A stretch of DNA of 64,000 nt from Lysobacterales bacterium PRO7 (GTDB lineage: Bacteria; Pseudomonadota; Gammaproteobacteria; Xanthomonadales; Rhodanobacteraceae): NCBI GenBank assembly GCA_021404785.1, contig QWHH01000016.1, positions 1 through 64,000 of the forward strand, in the 5' to 3' direction. The translations under genes and the position numbers were made by a program. Shown here piece after piece: positions 26,186 to 35,076 of the stretch. The notes under the pieces were generated by a model. That model was not told where the DNA came from. It did no database searches and saw only the letters and a list, made by a program, of their open reading frames with translations. Numbering within the stretch: the first letter of the stretch is position 1; every line of letters begins with the position of its first letter.

Positions 26186-28771
26186 ATGTCCCACAAACGC
26201 GCCGCACCCTGGATCGTGCTGAAATTCGGTGGCACCAGCGTGTCCGCGCGCGCGCGCTGGGACAAGATCGCTGCGATCGCGCGTGGCTGGCGCGAGCGCG
26301 GCAAGCAGGTGTTGATCGTGGTGTCGGCGCTGTCCGGCGTCACCGACAAGCTCAAGGCGCTGGGTGAGGCGTCAGGCGACGTGGCGAAGCGGCAAACGCT
26401 GCGCGACGAGGTTCGCGCGCGCCACGAGGCGATGTTCGTCGAATTGGAATTGACGGACCACGCGCCGCTGCAATACTGGCTCGAACGCCTCGACGCGTTG
26501 GTCGCCAGCGCGCGCGCCGATGCTGGCGGCTTGCCGTGGCAGGCGGAAGTGCTGGCGTTGGGCGAACAGCTGTCGAGCACGCTGGGCGTCGCGTATTTGA
26601 ATCGGCTTGGCTTGCCGGCACAGTGGCTGGATGCGCGCGAATATCTCGCCGCTTCCGCGCTGCCGAATCAGAATGCCTGGGGACGTTATTTTTCTGCCTC
26701 GGTGCCGACTACGCCAAATCCCGCGTTGAGCGAGTCGCTGATCCGTCGCGGCGCGCTGTATGTCACGCAGGGCTTCATGGCCCGCAACGATGCGGGCGAA
26801 ACCGTGATCCTCGGTCGCGGCGGATCGGACACTTCGGCGAGCTATTTCGGCGCGTTGTTGCAAGCGGAAAAGGTGGAAATCTGGACGGACGTCGCCGGTA
26901 TGTTCAGCGCCGATCCGCGGCGCGTGCCGAACGCGCGTCTGCTCGCGCGGCTCGACTATGAAGAAGCGCAGGAAATCGCCACCACCGGGGCCAAGGTGCT
27001 GCATCCGCGCTGCATCAATCCGGTGCGCGATGCCCGCGTGCTGCTGGCGATCAAGGACACGAATTTCCCGGATCTGGCCGGAACCGAAATTGGCGTCGCC
27101 GCTCCCGACACTGCGCCCAGCGTCAAGGCGATAAGCTCGCGCGGCGGCATCACCCTGATCGCGATGGAATCCATCGGCATGTGGCAACAGGTCGGCTTCC
27201 TCGCCGACGTGTTCGAGTACTTCAAGCGCCACGGTCTTTCGATCGACCTGGTGGGTACATCTGAAACGAACGTCACCGTGTCGCTCGATCCCACCGAGAA
27301 TCTGGTCAATTCCGACGTGATTTCGGCGCTGTGCGCGGATCTGGCGAAAGTCTGCCGCGTCAAGGTGATCGCGCCGTGCGCGGCGATCACCCTGGTCGGG
27401 CGCGGCATGCGCTCGATGCTGCACAAGCTTTCGAGCGTGCTCGCCGAGTTCGGGCCGCAGCGCGTGCACCTGATTTCGCAGTCGTCGAACAACCTCAACC
27501 TCACCTTCGTCGTGGACGAGGACATTGCCGCCGACATGGTGCCGGCCCTGCACGCGCTGCTGATCCGTGCCGAGGCGATGCGGGTCGAGGATCGAGCCGT
27601 GTTCGGGCCGAGCTGGCGCGAGCTGTATCAGGACGGACAAGGCGCGCAGGTTGCGCCGTGGTGGCGCACCCGCCGCGCCGAATTATTGGCGCTGGCGCAG
27701 TCCGGAACGCCACGCTACGTCTACGATGTGGCCACCGTGCGCGCGCGGGCGCAGGCGCTGCGAGCGATCGCTGCGGTGGATCGCTGGTTTTACGCGATCA
27801 AGGCCAATGCGCATCCGGCACTGTTGCAGGAAATCGCCGCACAAGGTTTCGGCCTGGAATGCGTCTCACCCGGCGAACTCGAATGCGCCGCGCAGGCTGC
27901 GCCGGATGCCGCGCGTCTGTTCACGCCGAACTTCGCGCCGCGCGCCGAATACGCAGCGGCACTGGCCAGCGGCGTGCCGGTGACGTTGGACAACCTGCAT
28001 CCGCTCGCGCAGTGGGGCGCGGATTTTTCCAACCGCGAAATTTTCCTGCGACTGGATCTCGGCACCGGACGCGGCCATCACGACAAGGTCAAGACCGGCG
28101 GTGCGAAATCCAAGTTCGGACTCGCGCTGGACGAGTTGCCGGAATTCCTGCGCCTCGCCGCACGACACGGCGTGCGCATCGTTGGACTGCATGCGCACCT
28201 GGGCTCGGGCATTCTCGACGCCGCGCATTGGCGTGACGTCTATGTGCAACTCGCCAGCCTCGGCGAAAAAATCGGCAGCGTGCAAGTGCTGAACATCGGC
28301 GGCGGACTCGGCGTGCCGGCGCGTGGAGATGAAGTTCCGCTCGATCTTGCGGCGCTTGGCGCTGCACTGGCCGAGGTGAAAGCGGCCTATCCGCAATTCG
28401 AGCTGTGGGCCGAACCCGGGCGCTATCTCGTCGCCGACGCCGGCGTGCTGCTCGCGCGCGTGACCCAGACCAAGCGCAAGGGTGATGTCCGCTATGTCGG
28501 ATGCGATGCGGGCATGAATTCGCTGATCCGTCCGGCCCTGTATGACGCGTATCATGAAATCGTGAACCTGACACGCCTTCATGATGCGGCTACCGAACTC
28601 GTGCAAGTCGTGGGCCCGATCTGCGAATCCGGCGACGTGCTCGGCAGCAATCGACGCCTGCCGGAAACGCGCGAAGGCGACGTGCTGCTGATCGCGCAGG
28701 CCGGCGCCTACGGTGCAGTGATGGCATCGCATTACAACCTGCGTGATCCTGCGCCAGTGGTGGTGTTGTGA
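26186..28771 (+). CDS. lysAC: Bifunctional aspartate kinase / diaminopimelate decarboxylase
   Basis: 861 residues. The N-terminal aspartokinase starts with KFGGTSV (13-19); ACT-type regulatory repeats follow at about 320-460. The C-terminal half is the PLP-dependent decarboxylase, with the Schiff-base lysine K539 in FYAIKANAHP, the glycine loop GGGLGVP and the EPGRYLVADAG segment. The fusion joins the first and last enzymes of lysine synthesis, as known in Xanthomonas and Xylella. The start at 26186 has no obvious ribosome-binding site. Its stop overlaps the murL GTG start. Confidence 0.95.
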   Translation: MSHKRAAPWIVLKFGGTSVSARARWDKIAAIARGWRERGKQVLIVVSALSGVTDKLKALGEASGDVAKRQTLRDEVRARHEAMFVELELTDHAPLQYWLERLDALVASARADAGGLPWQAEVLALGEQLSSTLGVAYLNRLGLPAQWLDAREYLAASALPNQNAWGRYFSASVPTTPNPALSESLIRRGALYVTQGFMARNDAGETVILGRGGSDTSASYFGALLQAEKVEIWTDVAGMFSADPRRVPNARLLARLDYEEAQEIATTGAKVLHPRCINPVRDARVLLAIKDTNFPDLAGTEIGVAAPDTAPSVKAISSRGGITLIAMESIGMWQQVGFLADVFEYFKRHGLSIDLVGTSETNVTVSLDPTENLVNSDVISALCADLAKVCRVKVIAPCAAITLVGRGMRSMLHKLSSVLAEFGPQRVHLISQSSNNLNLTFVVDEDIAADMVPALHALLIRAEAMRVEDRAVFGPSWRELYQDGQGAQVAPWWRTRRAELLALAQSGTPRYVYDVATVRARAQALRAIAAVDRWFYAIKANAHPALLQEIAAQGFGLECVSPGELECAAQAAPDAARLFTPNFAPRAEYAAALASGVPVTLDNLHPLAQWGADFSNREIFLRLDLGTGRGHHDKVKTGGAKSKFGLALDELPEFLRLAARHGVRIVGLHAHLGSGILDAAHWRDVYVQLASLGEKIGSVQVLNIGGGLGVPARGDEVPLDLAALGAALAEVKAAYPQFELWAEPGRYLVADAGVLLARVTQTKRKGDVRYVGCDAGMNSLIRPALYDAYHEIVNLTRLHDAATELVQVVGPICESGDVLGSNRRLPETREGDVLLIAQAGAYGAVMASHYNLRDPAPVVVL

Positions 28772-30111
28772 CTGCCTTGACCGATCCGCGTCAAGCAAAG
28801 GTTTTTCGCTTCGTGCGTTGCACGTACGCGAATGGCGAAGCGCAACTCGTGTATGCGCTGGATGACGGCCCGGAACTGATCGAACGCATCGGCTTTCCGG
28901 ATGCACCGGCGTTGCCGCATGAACGCGAAGCGGCGTTTGCGGCGGCGTTGCGCCTGCTGCACCTGATCGCCGGTACCAGCTACTACAAGGCCGGTGTGCC
29001 TAAGGACATCGTCGTCGTCGGCGAGCCGCTGGATGTGGCGACGGCGCGGTTTCTCGATCAGGTCTATTTGCACGGATTGGCGGAATTCGCGTATCAGAAC
29101 AAACTGGATTTGCGTGGTCGCATTCGCTTCCCGCATGGTGCGGTCGAAGCCGCGTCCGCACCGGCATTGAAACTCTCGCGCCGCACGTTGGTCCCCATTG
29201 GCGGCGGCAAGGATTCGCTGGTCAGCGTGGAGATGCTCAAGCGCATGGGCGAACCGGCGACGGCGGTGTGGGTCGGCGATTCGGCGCTGATAGCCGCCTG
29301 CGCACAGCGCACCAGGTTGCCGATGTTGAATCTCAAGCGGCGCCTCGCGCCGGAATTGTTCGAGTACAACCGGCTCGGTGCCTACAACGGCCATATTCCG
29401 GTCACCGCGATCAATTCGGCGATCGCGTTGTGCGCGGCGATTCTTTACGACTTTGACGCGATTGCGTTCTCGAACGAGCGCTCGGCATCGGAAGCTACGC
29501 TCGAATACGACGGCCAGCCGGTCAATCACCAGTGGAGCAAGTCGTTCGAATTCGAGCGTGCCTTGCGCGAGCATGTCGCGTCGCATATCGCCACGGACCT
29601 GGACTATTTCTCGTTGCTGCGGCCATGGTCGGAACTCGCCGTCGCCAGCGCGTTTGCGCGCGAATCGCGCTACGACGATGTGTTTTCGAGCTGCAATCGT
29701 AATTTCCGCATTCGTGGCGAGCGTCCCGCGGATCGCTGGTGTGGGCAATGCCCGAAATGCCATTTCGTGTTCCTTGCGCTGGCTCCGTTTGTAGCCAAAC
29801 CGCGGTTGCTGAACATCTTCGGGCGCAATCTGCTGGACGACTTGGCGCTGGCGCCAGGTTTCGATGCCCTGCTTGAATATCGCGAACACAAGCCGTTCGA
29901 ATGCGTGGGCGAAGGCCGCGAATCGCGTGCAGCCATGTTCTCGCTGACGCAGCGCGCGGAGTGGCGCGAAGATGCGCTGGTCGCGCGCTTTGCCGAGGAT
30001 ATTGCTCCGCAACTGGATCGTGCCGAATTGGAGCTGGCAACACTGTTGCACCCGGCTTCCACGCATTTCCTGCCGTTCCGTTTGCGGGGCCTGTTGCATG
30101 CGCATGGCTGA
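28768..30111 (+). CDS. murL: UDP-MurNAc-L-Ala-L-Glu epimerase
   Basis: 447 residues. In Xanthomonas, MurL flips the terminal L-Glu of UDP-MurNAc-L-Ala-L-Glu to D-Glu, replacing the MurI route. Visible features are the PP-loop GGGKDS (145-150), pointing to ATP use, and a cysteine cluster C325, C328, C331 (CGQCPKC). The GTG start at 28768 overlaps the lysAC stop (GTGA), and the 3' end overlaps murD2 by about 14 bases, so all three are probably translated together. Assignment is by recognised sequence style and by its neighbour murD2. Confidence 0.9.
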   Translation: MTALTDPRQAKVFRFVRCTYANGEAQLVYALDDGPELIERIGFPDAPALPHEREAAFAAALRLLHLIAGTSYYKAGVPKDIVVVGEPLDVATARFLDQVYLHGLAEFAYQNKLDLRGRIRFPHGAVEAASAPALKLSRRTLVPIGGGKDSLVSVEMLKRMGEPATAVWVGDSALIAACAQRTRLPMLNLKRRLAPELFEYNRLGAYNGHIPVTAINSAIALCAAILYDFDAIAFSNERSASEATLEYDGQPVNHQWSKSFEFERALREHVASHIATDLDYFSLLRPWSELAVASAFARESRYDDVFSSCNRNFRIRGERPADRWCGQCPKCHFVFLALAPFVAKPRLLNIFGRNLLDDLALAPGFDALLEYREHKPFECVGEGRESRAAMFSLTQRAEWREDALVARFAEDIAPQLDRAELELATLLHPASTHFLPFRLRGLLHAHG

Positions 30112-31519
30112 TCTCGGGCACGCGCGCGTCGCGGTCTGGGGCTACGGACGCGAGGGTCGCGCAGCGCTGGCGGTGTTGCGCAGGCGCTTTCCGCAAAAAG
30201 CATTGACGCTGTTTTGTAGCGATGAAGAGGCCCAGTCTTTTGCTCGTCATCCCAGCGAAGGCTGGGATCCAGCTCTTCGCCACCCAAGACAAGGACTGGA
30301 TTCCGGCTTCCGCCGGAATGACGAGCTTTGTGTGATCACTCCACCTCCGAGCGTCGATGTGCTCAAGCGCTTCGACATCGTCATCAAATCCCCCGGCATC
30401 AGTCCCTACAAATCGCCGGTGCCGGACGCGATGGCGGCGGGCGTGAAATTCACTTCCGGCACGGCGCTGTGGTTTGCGGAGAATCCCACCGCGCGCGTCA
30501 TTGGCGTCACCGGCACCAAGGGCAAGAGCACCACCAGCGCGATGATTGCGCATCTCGCGCGCGGATTGGACGTGCGCACGGCACTGGCCGGAAACATCGG
30601 CATGCCGTTGCTGGATTTGCTCGGGCAGGAAGCGGCTTTGTGGGTGGTCGAGTTGTCGAGTTTCCAGACCGGCGATGCGGGGCCGCTCGATGTTGGCGTG
30701 ATCACGAACCTGTACGAGGAACATCTCGACTGGCATGGCACGCGCGAGCGTTACGCGGCGGACAAGCTCAAGATCGTCGATGTTGCGCGCACGCTTGTCG
30801 TGAACGCCGAGCAGCCAGAACTGCTCGCACGCACGGCGGCACACACGCACCGCGCGACCTTTGGCGACGCTGCCGGCTGGCATATTCGTGATGGTGCAAT
30901 CTGGCGTGGCAATGAGCCGGTTCTGCCGCTGGTACAGATTCCGCTATCTGGCGAGCACAATGCGAGCAATGTCTGCGCCGCGCTGGCGGCGATTGAATGT
31001 GCGGGTCTCGATTCCTTCGCTGCTGCCAGATACGTCGCCAGCTTCATACCCTTGCCGCATCGGCTGCAATCGCTGGGTATGCGCGACGGTATCGAATACA
31101 TCAACGACAGCATTTCGACCACGCCGTATGCGACGGTCGAGGCGCTGCGCAGTCTCGATGGTCGCGCCGTCAGCGTGATTGTCGGCGGTTTCGATCGGGG
31201 CGTGGACTGGAGCGGATTCGTCAAATATGTCGCCGCGCATCCGCCGCACACGATCATCGCGACAGGTGCGAACGGCGCGCGCATCGCCGAGTCCTTGGGC
31301 GGCGTGCGTGGATTCGAATTGACGCAAGCGGCAACAATGGCCGAGGCCGTGTCGCGCGCACGCGCGCAGGCGCCCGCGGGAAGCGTCATCCTGCTTTCAC
31401 CCGGCGCGCCGAGTTTCGATCAATTCAGGGACTACGCCGAGCGCGGCCGTGAGTTCGTGCGTCTGGCCGGATTCGATCCGGCGGCAATGGCACAAATCGA
31501 AGGCCTGGGAATCGCATGA
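30098..31519 (+). CDS. murD2: UDP-N-acetylmuramoyl-L-alanine--L-glutamate ligase
   Basis: 473 residues from ATG 30098 (ATG 30104 is also possible). It is a Mur ligase: the ATP loop GVTGTKGKSTT is near residues 135-146, and NLYEEHLDWHG, NDSISTTPYATVEAL and the C-terminal domain follow. With MurL it forms the alternative path to D-Glu in peptidoglycan: MurD2 adds L-Glu and MurL inverts it. Codons 49-76 are an in-frame palindromic repeat inserted in the N-terminal domain; the rest of the protein looks intact. Confidence 0.92.
   Translation: MRMADLGHARVAVWGYGREGRAALAVLRRRFPQKALTLFCSDEEAQSFARHPSEGWDPALRHPRQGLDSGFRRNDELCVITPPPSVDVLKRFDIVIKSPGISPYKSPVPDAMAAGVKFTSGTALWFAENPTARVIGVTGTKGKSTTSAMIAHLARGLDVRTALAGNIGMPLLDLLGQEAALWVVELSSFQTGDAGPLDVGVITNLYEEHLDWHGTRERYAADKLKIVDVARTLVVNAEQPELLARTAAHTHRATFGDAAGWHIRDGAIWRGNEPVLPLVQIPLSGEHNASNVCAALAAIECAGLDSFAAARYVASFIPLPHRLQSLGMRDGIEYINDSISTTPYATVEALRSLDGRAVSVIVGGFDRGVDWSGFVKYVAAHPPHTIIATGANGARIAESLGGVRGFELTQAATMAEAVSRARAQAPAGSVILLSPGAPSFDQFRDYAERGREFVRLAGFDPAAMAQIEGLGIA
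30242..30325 (+). repeat. 84-bp palindromic repeat inserted in frame in murD2
   Basis: The ends are near-perfect inverted repeats: GCTCGTCAT at 30242-30250 and ATGACGAGC at 30317-30325, with further matches inward to about 30 bases. The length is 28 codons with no stop, coding for HPSEGWDP...GFRRNDE. This is the common GTCATCCC...GGGATGAC type of dispersed repeat of proteobacteria. It resembles the in-frame palindromic elements described in Rickettsia genes. Confidence 0.85.
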
Positions 31520-32178
31520 ACTCGATCGTTCAACGTGTTTGGGATTTGCCCACGCGTCTTTTCCACTGGACGCTTGTCGTTTTGATCGCGCTGCAATACG
31601 CGACCGGCGAATTCAACCTGCTCGACATGCGCTGGCACTTCTGGTTTGGCTACGCCACGCTCGCGTTGATCGTTTTTCGCGTGCTGTGGGGATTCTTCGG
31701 CTCGCAGACCAGCCGCTTTTCCGATTTCCTGCGCGGGCCGCGCGCGGTATTGCGCTATCTGTGCGATTCGATGTCCACAAATCCACAAGCGCGCGTTGGC
31801 CACAACCCGCTCGGCGGCTGGTCGGTGCTGGCCTTGCTCGCCAGCGTCGCCGCGCAGGCGGTCAGCGGGTTGTTTTCCAGCGACGACATCGACACCGACG
31901 GCCCGCTCGTCGCGCATGTTTCAGACGCTACCGTGAAGCTGATGACGCGCGTGCATCACTGGAACGAGAACGTGCTGCTCGCTCTGGTCTGCCTGCATGT
32001 CGCGGCGGTGCTGCTGTATCTCATCGTCAAGCACGACAACTTGATCGCGCCGATGATTCAGGGGTTCAAACGTGCGCCATCGGCGCAGTCATTGCGCTTT
32101 TCCAGCAGTTGGCTGGCGCTCCTGCTGTTTGTGCTTTGTGCGGGCGCGGTTGGGATGCTGGTGTGGTGGGCCGGCTAG
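31516..32178 (+). CDS. Diheme-type cytochrome b membrane protein
   Basis: 220 residues with a cytochrome b561 / Ni-hydrogenase b-subunit fold. The opening VWDLPTRLFHWTLV contains a typical helix-1 histidine (His17), other histidines lie in later helices (for example RVHHWNEN and CLHVAAV), and four or five membrane helices are predicted. It would carry electrons between quinones and a periplasmic partner, perhaps a c-type cytochrome. ATG 31516 overlaps the murD2 stop (ATGA). Its stop overlaps the stop of the opposing small gene at a CTAG. Confidence 0.88.
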   Translation: MNSIVQRVWDLPTRLFHWTLVVLIALQYATGEFNLLDMRWHFWFGYATLALIVFRVLWGFFGSQTSRFSDFLRGPRAVLRYLCDSMSTNPQARVGHNPLGGWSVLALLASVAAQAVSGLFSSDDIDTDGPLVAHVSDATVKLMTRVHHWNENVLLALVCLHVAAVLLYLIVKHDNLIAPMIQGFKRAPSAQSLRFSSSWLALLLFVLCAGAVGMLVWWAG

Positions 32179-32489
32179 GAAATTGCGCCGGCGATGAAGT
32201 GCGCGAGTTGGCTGATTCCTCCCACCGCGAGTTCGACCCAGATGGCGAGCACCGCGCTCAGGATTGCAACGCCAAGCGCCAATCGACGCTTGCGGGTACC
32301 GAGCTTTCTCGCGAAGAACTCGTAGCACAATCCGGCGCCGAAAAGCAGCGCACCCATGACGCAAAAATCGAAAAAGTCCCAGTGCCAGCCGTCGCCGGCG
32401 CTCGCGTTGCGATCAATGACGGACATGACGAGCGGGATCAGGAGCAGCAGGCAGGTTCCGATGAATGGTCGAATCGCAAGGCTTTTCAT
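32175..32489 (-). CDS. Small unrecognised membrane protein
   Basis: 104 residues with three predicted membrane helices (about 8-26, 42-60 and 68-90). The N-terminus MKSLAIRPFIGTCLLLLIPLVM could be a signal anchor. There is no motif I recognise. It converges on the cytochrome b gene with a four-base overlap of stop codons, and lies downstream of the cytochrome c' gene, separated by a 181-base gap containing an inverted repeat. Confidence 0.55.
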   Translation of the reverse strand: MKSLAIRPFIGTCLLLLIPLVMSVIDRNASAGDGWHWDFFDFCVMGALLFGAGLCYEFFARKLGTRKRRLALGVAILSAVLAIWVELAVGGISQLAHFIAGAIS

Positions 32490-32599
32490 GGCGCCGTTCT
32501 GGGAGTAGGGGACGGGCAGGATGTTGCGGCCGGTCCGTGGAAATATCCGGGCGCCGACATGGCAATCCGCGGGAGGCGCAGGGGGCTAGCCGTGTAGCG

Positions 32600-32645
32600 G
32601 CGCATCCCGCCGTTGTCGCTGCGTGACCAGGACGGCGGGATGCGC
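32600..32645. repeat. 14-bp perfect inverted repeat
   Basis: GCGCATCCCGCCGT (32600-32613) is exactly complementary to ACGGCGGGATGCGC (32632-32645) around an 18-base loop. It lies in the 181-base gap between the cytochrome c' gene and the small membrane protein gene. It could be a minus-strand terminator for cytochrome c' or a dispersed repeat; no long T-run is present. The rest of the gap shows nothing clear. Confidence 0.65.
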
Positions 32646-32670
32646 TTCGCCTCTCCCGTCCTGAGAGCAT

Positions 32671-33117
32671 TCAATCTTCCTTGTACTTGTCGTGGCAATC
32701 CTTGCAGGCCTGCGCGGTTTTCTTGAACTGTGCCTTCATCGCCGCTTCGTCGCCGGTGTGCGCGACGTCGGCCAGCGCCTTGGTCTGATCGACGAGATTC
32801 GAATCCTTGGACTTGAAATCATCGAAATTCGTCCAGATGCCGGGCTTGGCCTCGGTCTTTGCGCCCTTGTCCGAACCCGGGGCGAAGCCTTCCAGCACCT
32901 GTGGCGCGAGGCTGGCGAGACGGTCGGCGCGCATCGCGAATTCCTTCGCGTCCCAAGTGGTCTTGCCCTTCACCATTGCGCTGAGCGCGCCGAAATTCCA
33001 GCCGATCAGGGTCATCGCCGATTGGCGATAGTGGATGACTTGTTCGGGCTTGTGCTGGGCGAGGGCCGGCACCGCAATGGTGGCAAGTATCGCGGTGGCG
33101 AGGAAAGCGGATTTCAT
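32671..33117 (-). CDS. Cytochrome c', class II (secreted)
   Basis: 148 residues with a signal peptide (MKSAFLATAILATIAVPALAQ). The four-helix bundle ends in a CxxCH heme motif at C138, C141, H142 (CKDCHDKYKED), as in class II cytochromes c. These bind heme in the periplasm and are linked to nitric oxide binding or electron transfer. ATG 33117 has GGAG eight bases upstream. It is divergent from the dienelactone hydrolase gene, with a 105-base gap between them. Confidence 0.93.
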   Translation of the reverse strand: MKSAFLATAILATIAVPALAQHKPEQVIHYRQSAMTLIGWNFGALSAMVKGKTTWDAKEFAMRADRLASLAPQVLEGFAPGSDKGAKTEAKPGIWTNFDDFKSKDSNLVDQTKALADVAHTGDEAAMKAQFKKTAQACKDCHDKYKED

Positions 33118-33222
33118 GCTCGAATCTCCGAGGAAGGATTGCCAAAGTGTAGCGCAGCCGGGAATGACCCGGGCGTGGTGCGGCAGTATGATCGGTTTCC
33201 CATTTCCGGCGGAGGGTTGGTC

Positions 33223-34014
33223 ATGAAGCGTTGGCTGGCGGCGTGTGCGGTGGCAGGACTTGGCATCGGTTCGGCGCAGGCGGCGATGGTCGCGCGCAAC
33301 ATCGACTACACGGTCGATGGCGCGAAGATGCAAAGCGTGCTGGTCTACGACGACGCGGTGAAAACGCCGCGTCCGGGCCTGGTGATGGCGCCGGACTGGT
33401 ACGGCATGAATCCGGACCAGATTGCTCTGGCGAAACAGATCGCCGGCAAGGATTACGTGATCCTCGTCGCTGACATGTATGGCACGAAGGTACGTCCGAA
33501 GAATGCCGACGAGGCGGGCAAGGCGTCCGGCAACATGTACAAGCATCGCGACGAGTTGCGCGCGCGCGTCAAGGCGGCGCTGGCGCAGCTTGTCGCGCAA
33601 CAAGGCAAGGCGCCGCTGGATGGCAAGCACTGGGGTGCGATCGGATTTTGTTTTGGCGGCGCGGTCGCGCTGGATCTGGCGCGCAGCGGCGCCGACATCG
33701 CCGGCACCGCGACGTTCCACGGCAATCTTTCCACCGACGACCCGGCTGCGGCAAAAAACATAAAGGGCATGGTGCTGGCGATGAACGGCGCCGACGACAG
33801 CTTCACGCCGGAATCGGAAATCGTCTCGTTCGAAAAGGAGATGCGCGACGCTGGCGTGGACTGGCAATTCGTCAACTACGGCGGCGCCGTGCACTGCTTC
33901 GCGATCCCGACCGCAGACGGTTCGATGAAAGGCTGCAAATACGACGCGAAGGTCGCGCATCGCGCGTTTGCGTTGATGCATAGTTTTTTTGCGGAAGCTT
34001 TTGCACAGAAGTAA
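33223..34014 (+). CDS. Secreted dienelactone hydrolase-family protein
   Basis: 263 residues with a signal peptide (about 1-20, ending AQA). It has an alpha/beta-hydrolase fold with cysteine nucleophile C143 (GFCFGG), an acidic residue near D191 and H224 (GAVHCF), the arrangement of dienelactone hydrolase. The substrate is not predictable. GGAGGG lies before ATG 33223. A convergent 109-bp repeat separates it from the next gene cluster. Confidence 0.9.
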   Translation: MKRWLAACAVAGLGIGSAQAAMVARNIDYTVDGAKMQSVLVYDDAVKTPRPGLVMAPDWYGMNPDQIALAKQIAGKDYVILVADMYGTKVRPKNADEAGKASGNMYKHRDELRARVKAALAQLVAQQGKAPLDGKHWGAIGFCFGGAVALDLARSGADIAGTATFHGNLSTDDPAAAKNIKGMVLAMNGADDSFTPESEIVSFEKEMRDAGVDWQFVNYGGAVHCFAIPTADGSMKGCKYDAKVAHRAFALMHSFFAEAFAQK

Positions 34015-34044
34015 CCCTGTTGCGCTGAGAGACCGCTTTAGCCC

Positions 34045-34153
34045 TCTCTCCCGCTTGCGGGAGAGGGTTGGGGTGAGGGGAAGATTTGGAAAGATGCTTC
34101 GATTTTCCCCTCACCCGCGCCTTCGGCGCGACCTCTCCCGCAGGCGGGAGAGG
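34045..34153. repeat. Nested palindromic intergenic repeat
   Basis: Three hairpins lie in 109 bases. CTCTCCCGC (34046-34054) pairs with GCGGGAGAG (34057-34065); CGCGCC (34116-34121) with GGCGCG (34125-34130); CCTCTCCCGC (34132-34141) with GCGGGAGAGG (34144-34153). Outer arms GGGTGAGGGGAA (34071-34082) and TTCCCCTCACCC (34105-34116) match exactly. It sits between two convergent genes and may act as a two-way terminator. Repeats of this kind are scattered through many proteobacterial genomes. Confidence 0.85.
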
Positions 34154-34179
34154 TGAGAATATCTAACGTCGGGAATTCC

Positions 34180-35076
34180 TTACTTCGCCTTGAAGCGCAC
34201 CTGCACGCGCTGACCGACGCGCAGTTCGTCGCTGTCGAGCGTAAGGATGCAGATCACGTCGCGCGTGTCCGATGCTTCCTGCGGATCCTCGGTAAGCGTA
34301 CTCGGCCCGAACACGTCGCCGATGCGCGTCACCGTGGCGGAATAAGCCTTGTCGGCGCCATCCTGGGTGACGACCTCGGCGCGCATGCCGACATGAACCT
34401 TGCCGAGGAAGGCTTCGTTCAATTCGGCGCGCACGATGCGTGGCGCGTCGGGCAGCAAGGTGAAAAGCGCGGTTCCGGATTGCGCCGACACGACATCGCC
34501 CGGATGCGCGTTGCGCGCGACCACGCGCCCATTCACCGGCGCGCGGATGGTGAGCACGGCGACTTCATGTTGCGCCTGCTTCAGGTGCGCGCGCGCGGCT
34601 TCGACGGCCGCATCGGCCTCGCCGAGCTGTGCATTCGCCTCGGCTAGCGCCTGCTGCGCATCATCGGCGGATTGCTCCGTCGCGGCGCCGGCCTTGGCAG
34701 CCTCCACCGCACGCTCGGCGCGAGGCTTGAGTCCGGTTGCCTGGGTGCGCAAAGCGGCGGCGCGCGCGGTCGCCTGATCCAGTTGCGCCTTGGCGATCCC
34801 GGCGGATAGTTCCGCCTGGCGTGATTCGAGCTGGGCGAGCACGTCGCCGGCCTTAACGTCGGTGGCCGGCTCGCCGTGCAACTGCGCGATGACGCCGTCG
34901 CGCGGAGTGGCGATTCGGATCAATCCGCCCTGCACGTCGACCTGGCCGCGTGCCATGGCCGTGAACGCAGGCGTGGCCGGCGCGTCGGCGGTTTGTGCGT
35001 CCTTGTGCGAACACGCGACGAGCATGGCACTGGCAGCGAATGCAAGAATCGCGCGGTAGGCGGGATGGCGTTTCAT
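34180..35076 (-). CDS. Periplasmic adaptor protein, HlyD/DevB-like lipoprotein
   Basis: 298 residues with a lipobox (LVAC, C22). The coiled-coil region (about 85-175, rich in Ala/Gln) and the flanking lipoyl halves are typical of membrane-fusion proteins that join an inner-membrane pump to an outer-membrane channel. It is the last gene of the cluster and its start overlaps the ABC ATPase stop (ATGA), so it most likely serves the ABC exporter. Confidence 0.88.
   Translation of the reverse strand: MKRHPAYRAILAFAASAMLVACSHKDAQTADAPATPAFTAMARGQVDVQGGLIRIATPRDGVIAQLHGEPATDVKAGDVLAQLESRQAELSAGIAKAQLDQATARAAALRTQATGLKPRAERAVEAAKAGAATEQSADDAQQALAEANAQLGEADAAVEAARAHLKQAQHEVAVLTIRAPVNGRVVARNAHPGDVVSAQSGTALFTLLPDAPRIVRAELNEAFLGKVHVGMRAEVVTQDGADKAYSATVTRIGDVFGPSTLTEDPQEASDTRDVICILTLDSDELRVGQRVQVRFKAK

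Noticed and set aside
26155-26367. Small frame MAVPSPPAP upstream of and overlapping lysAC, considered as a leader peptide
   Set aside because: It has an AAGGAC site but no lysine-rich or aspartate-family codon run, and it extends far into the lysAC coding region. No attenuator hairpin was seen.
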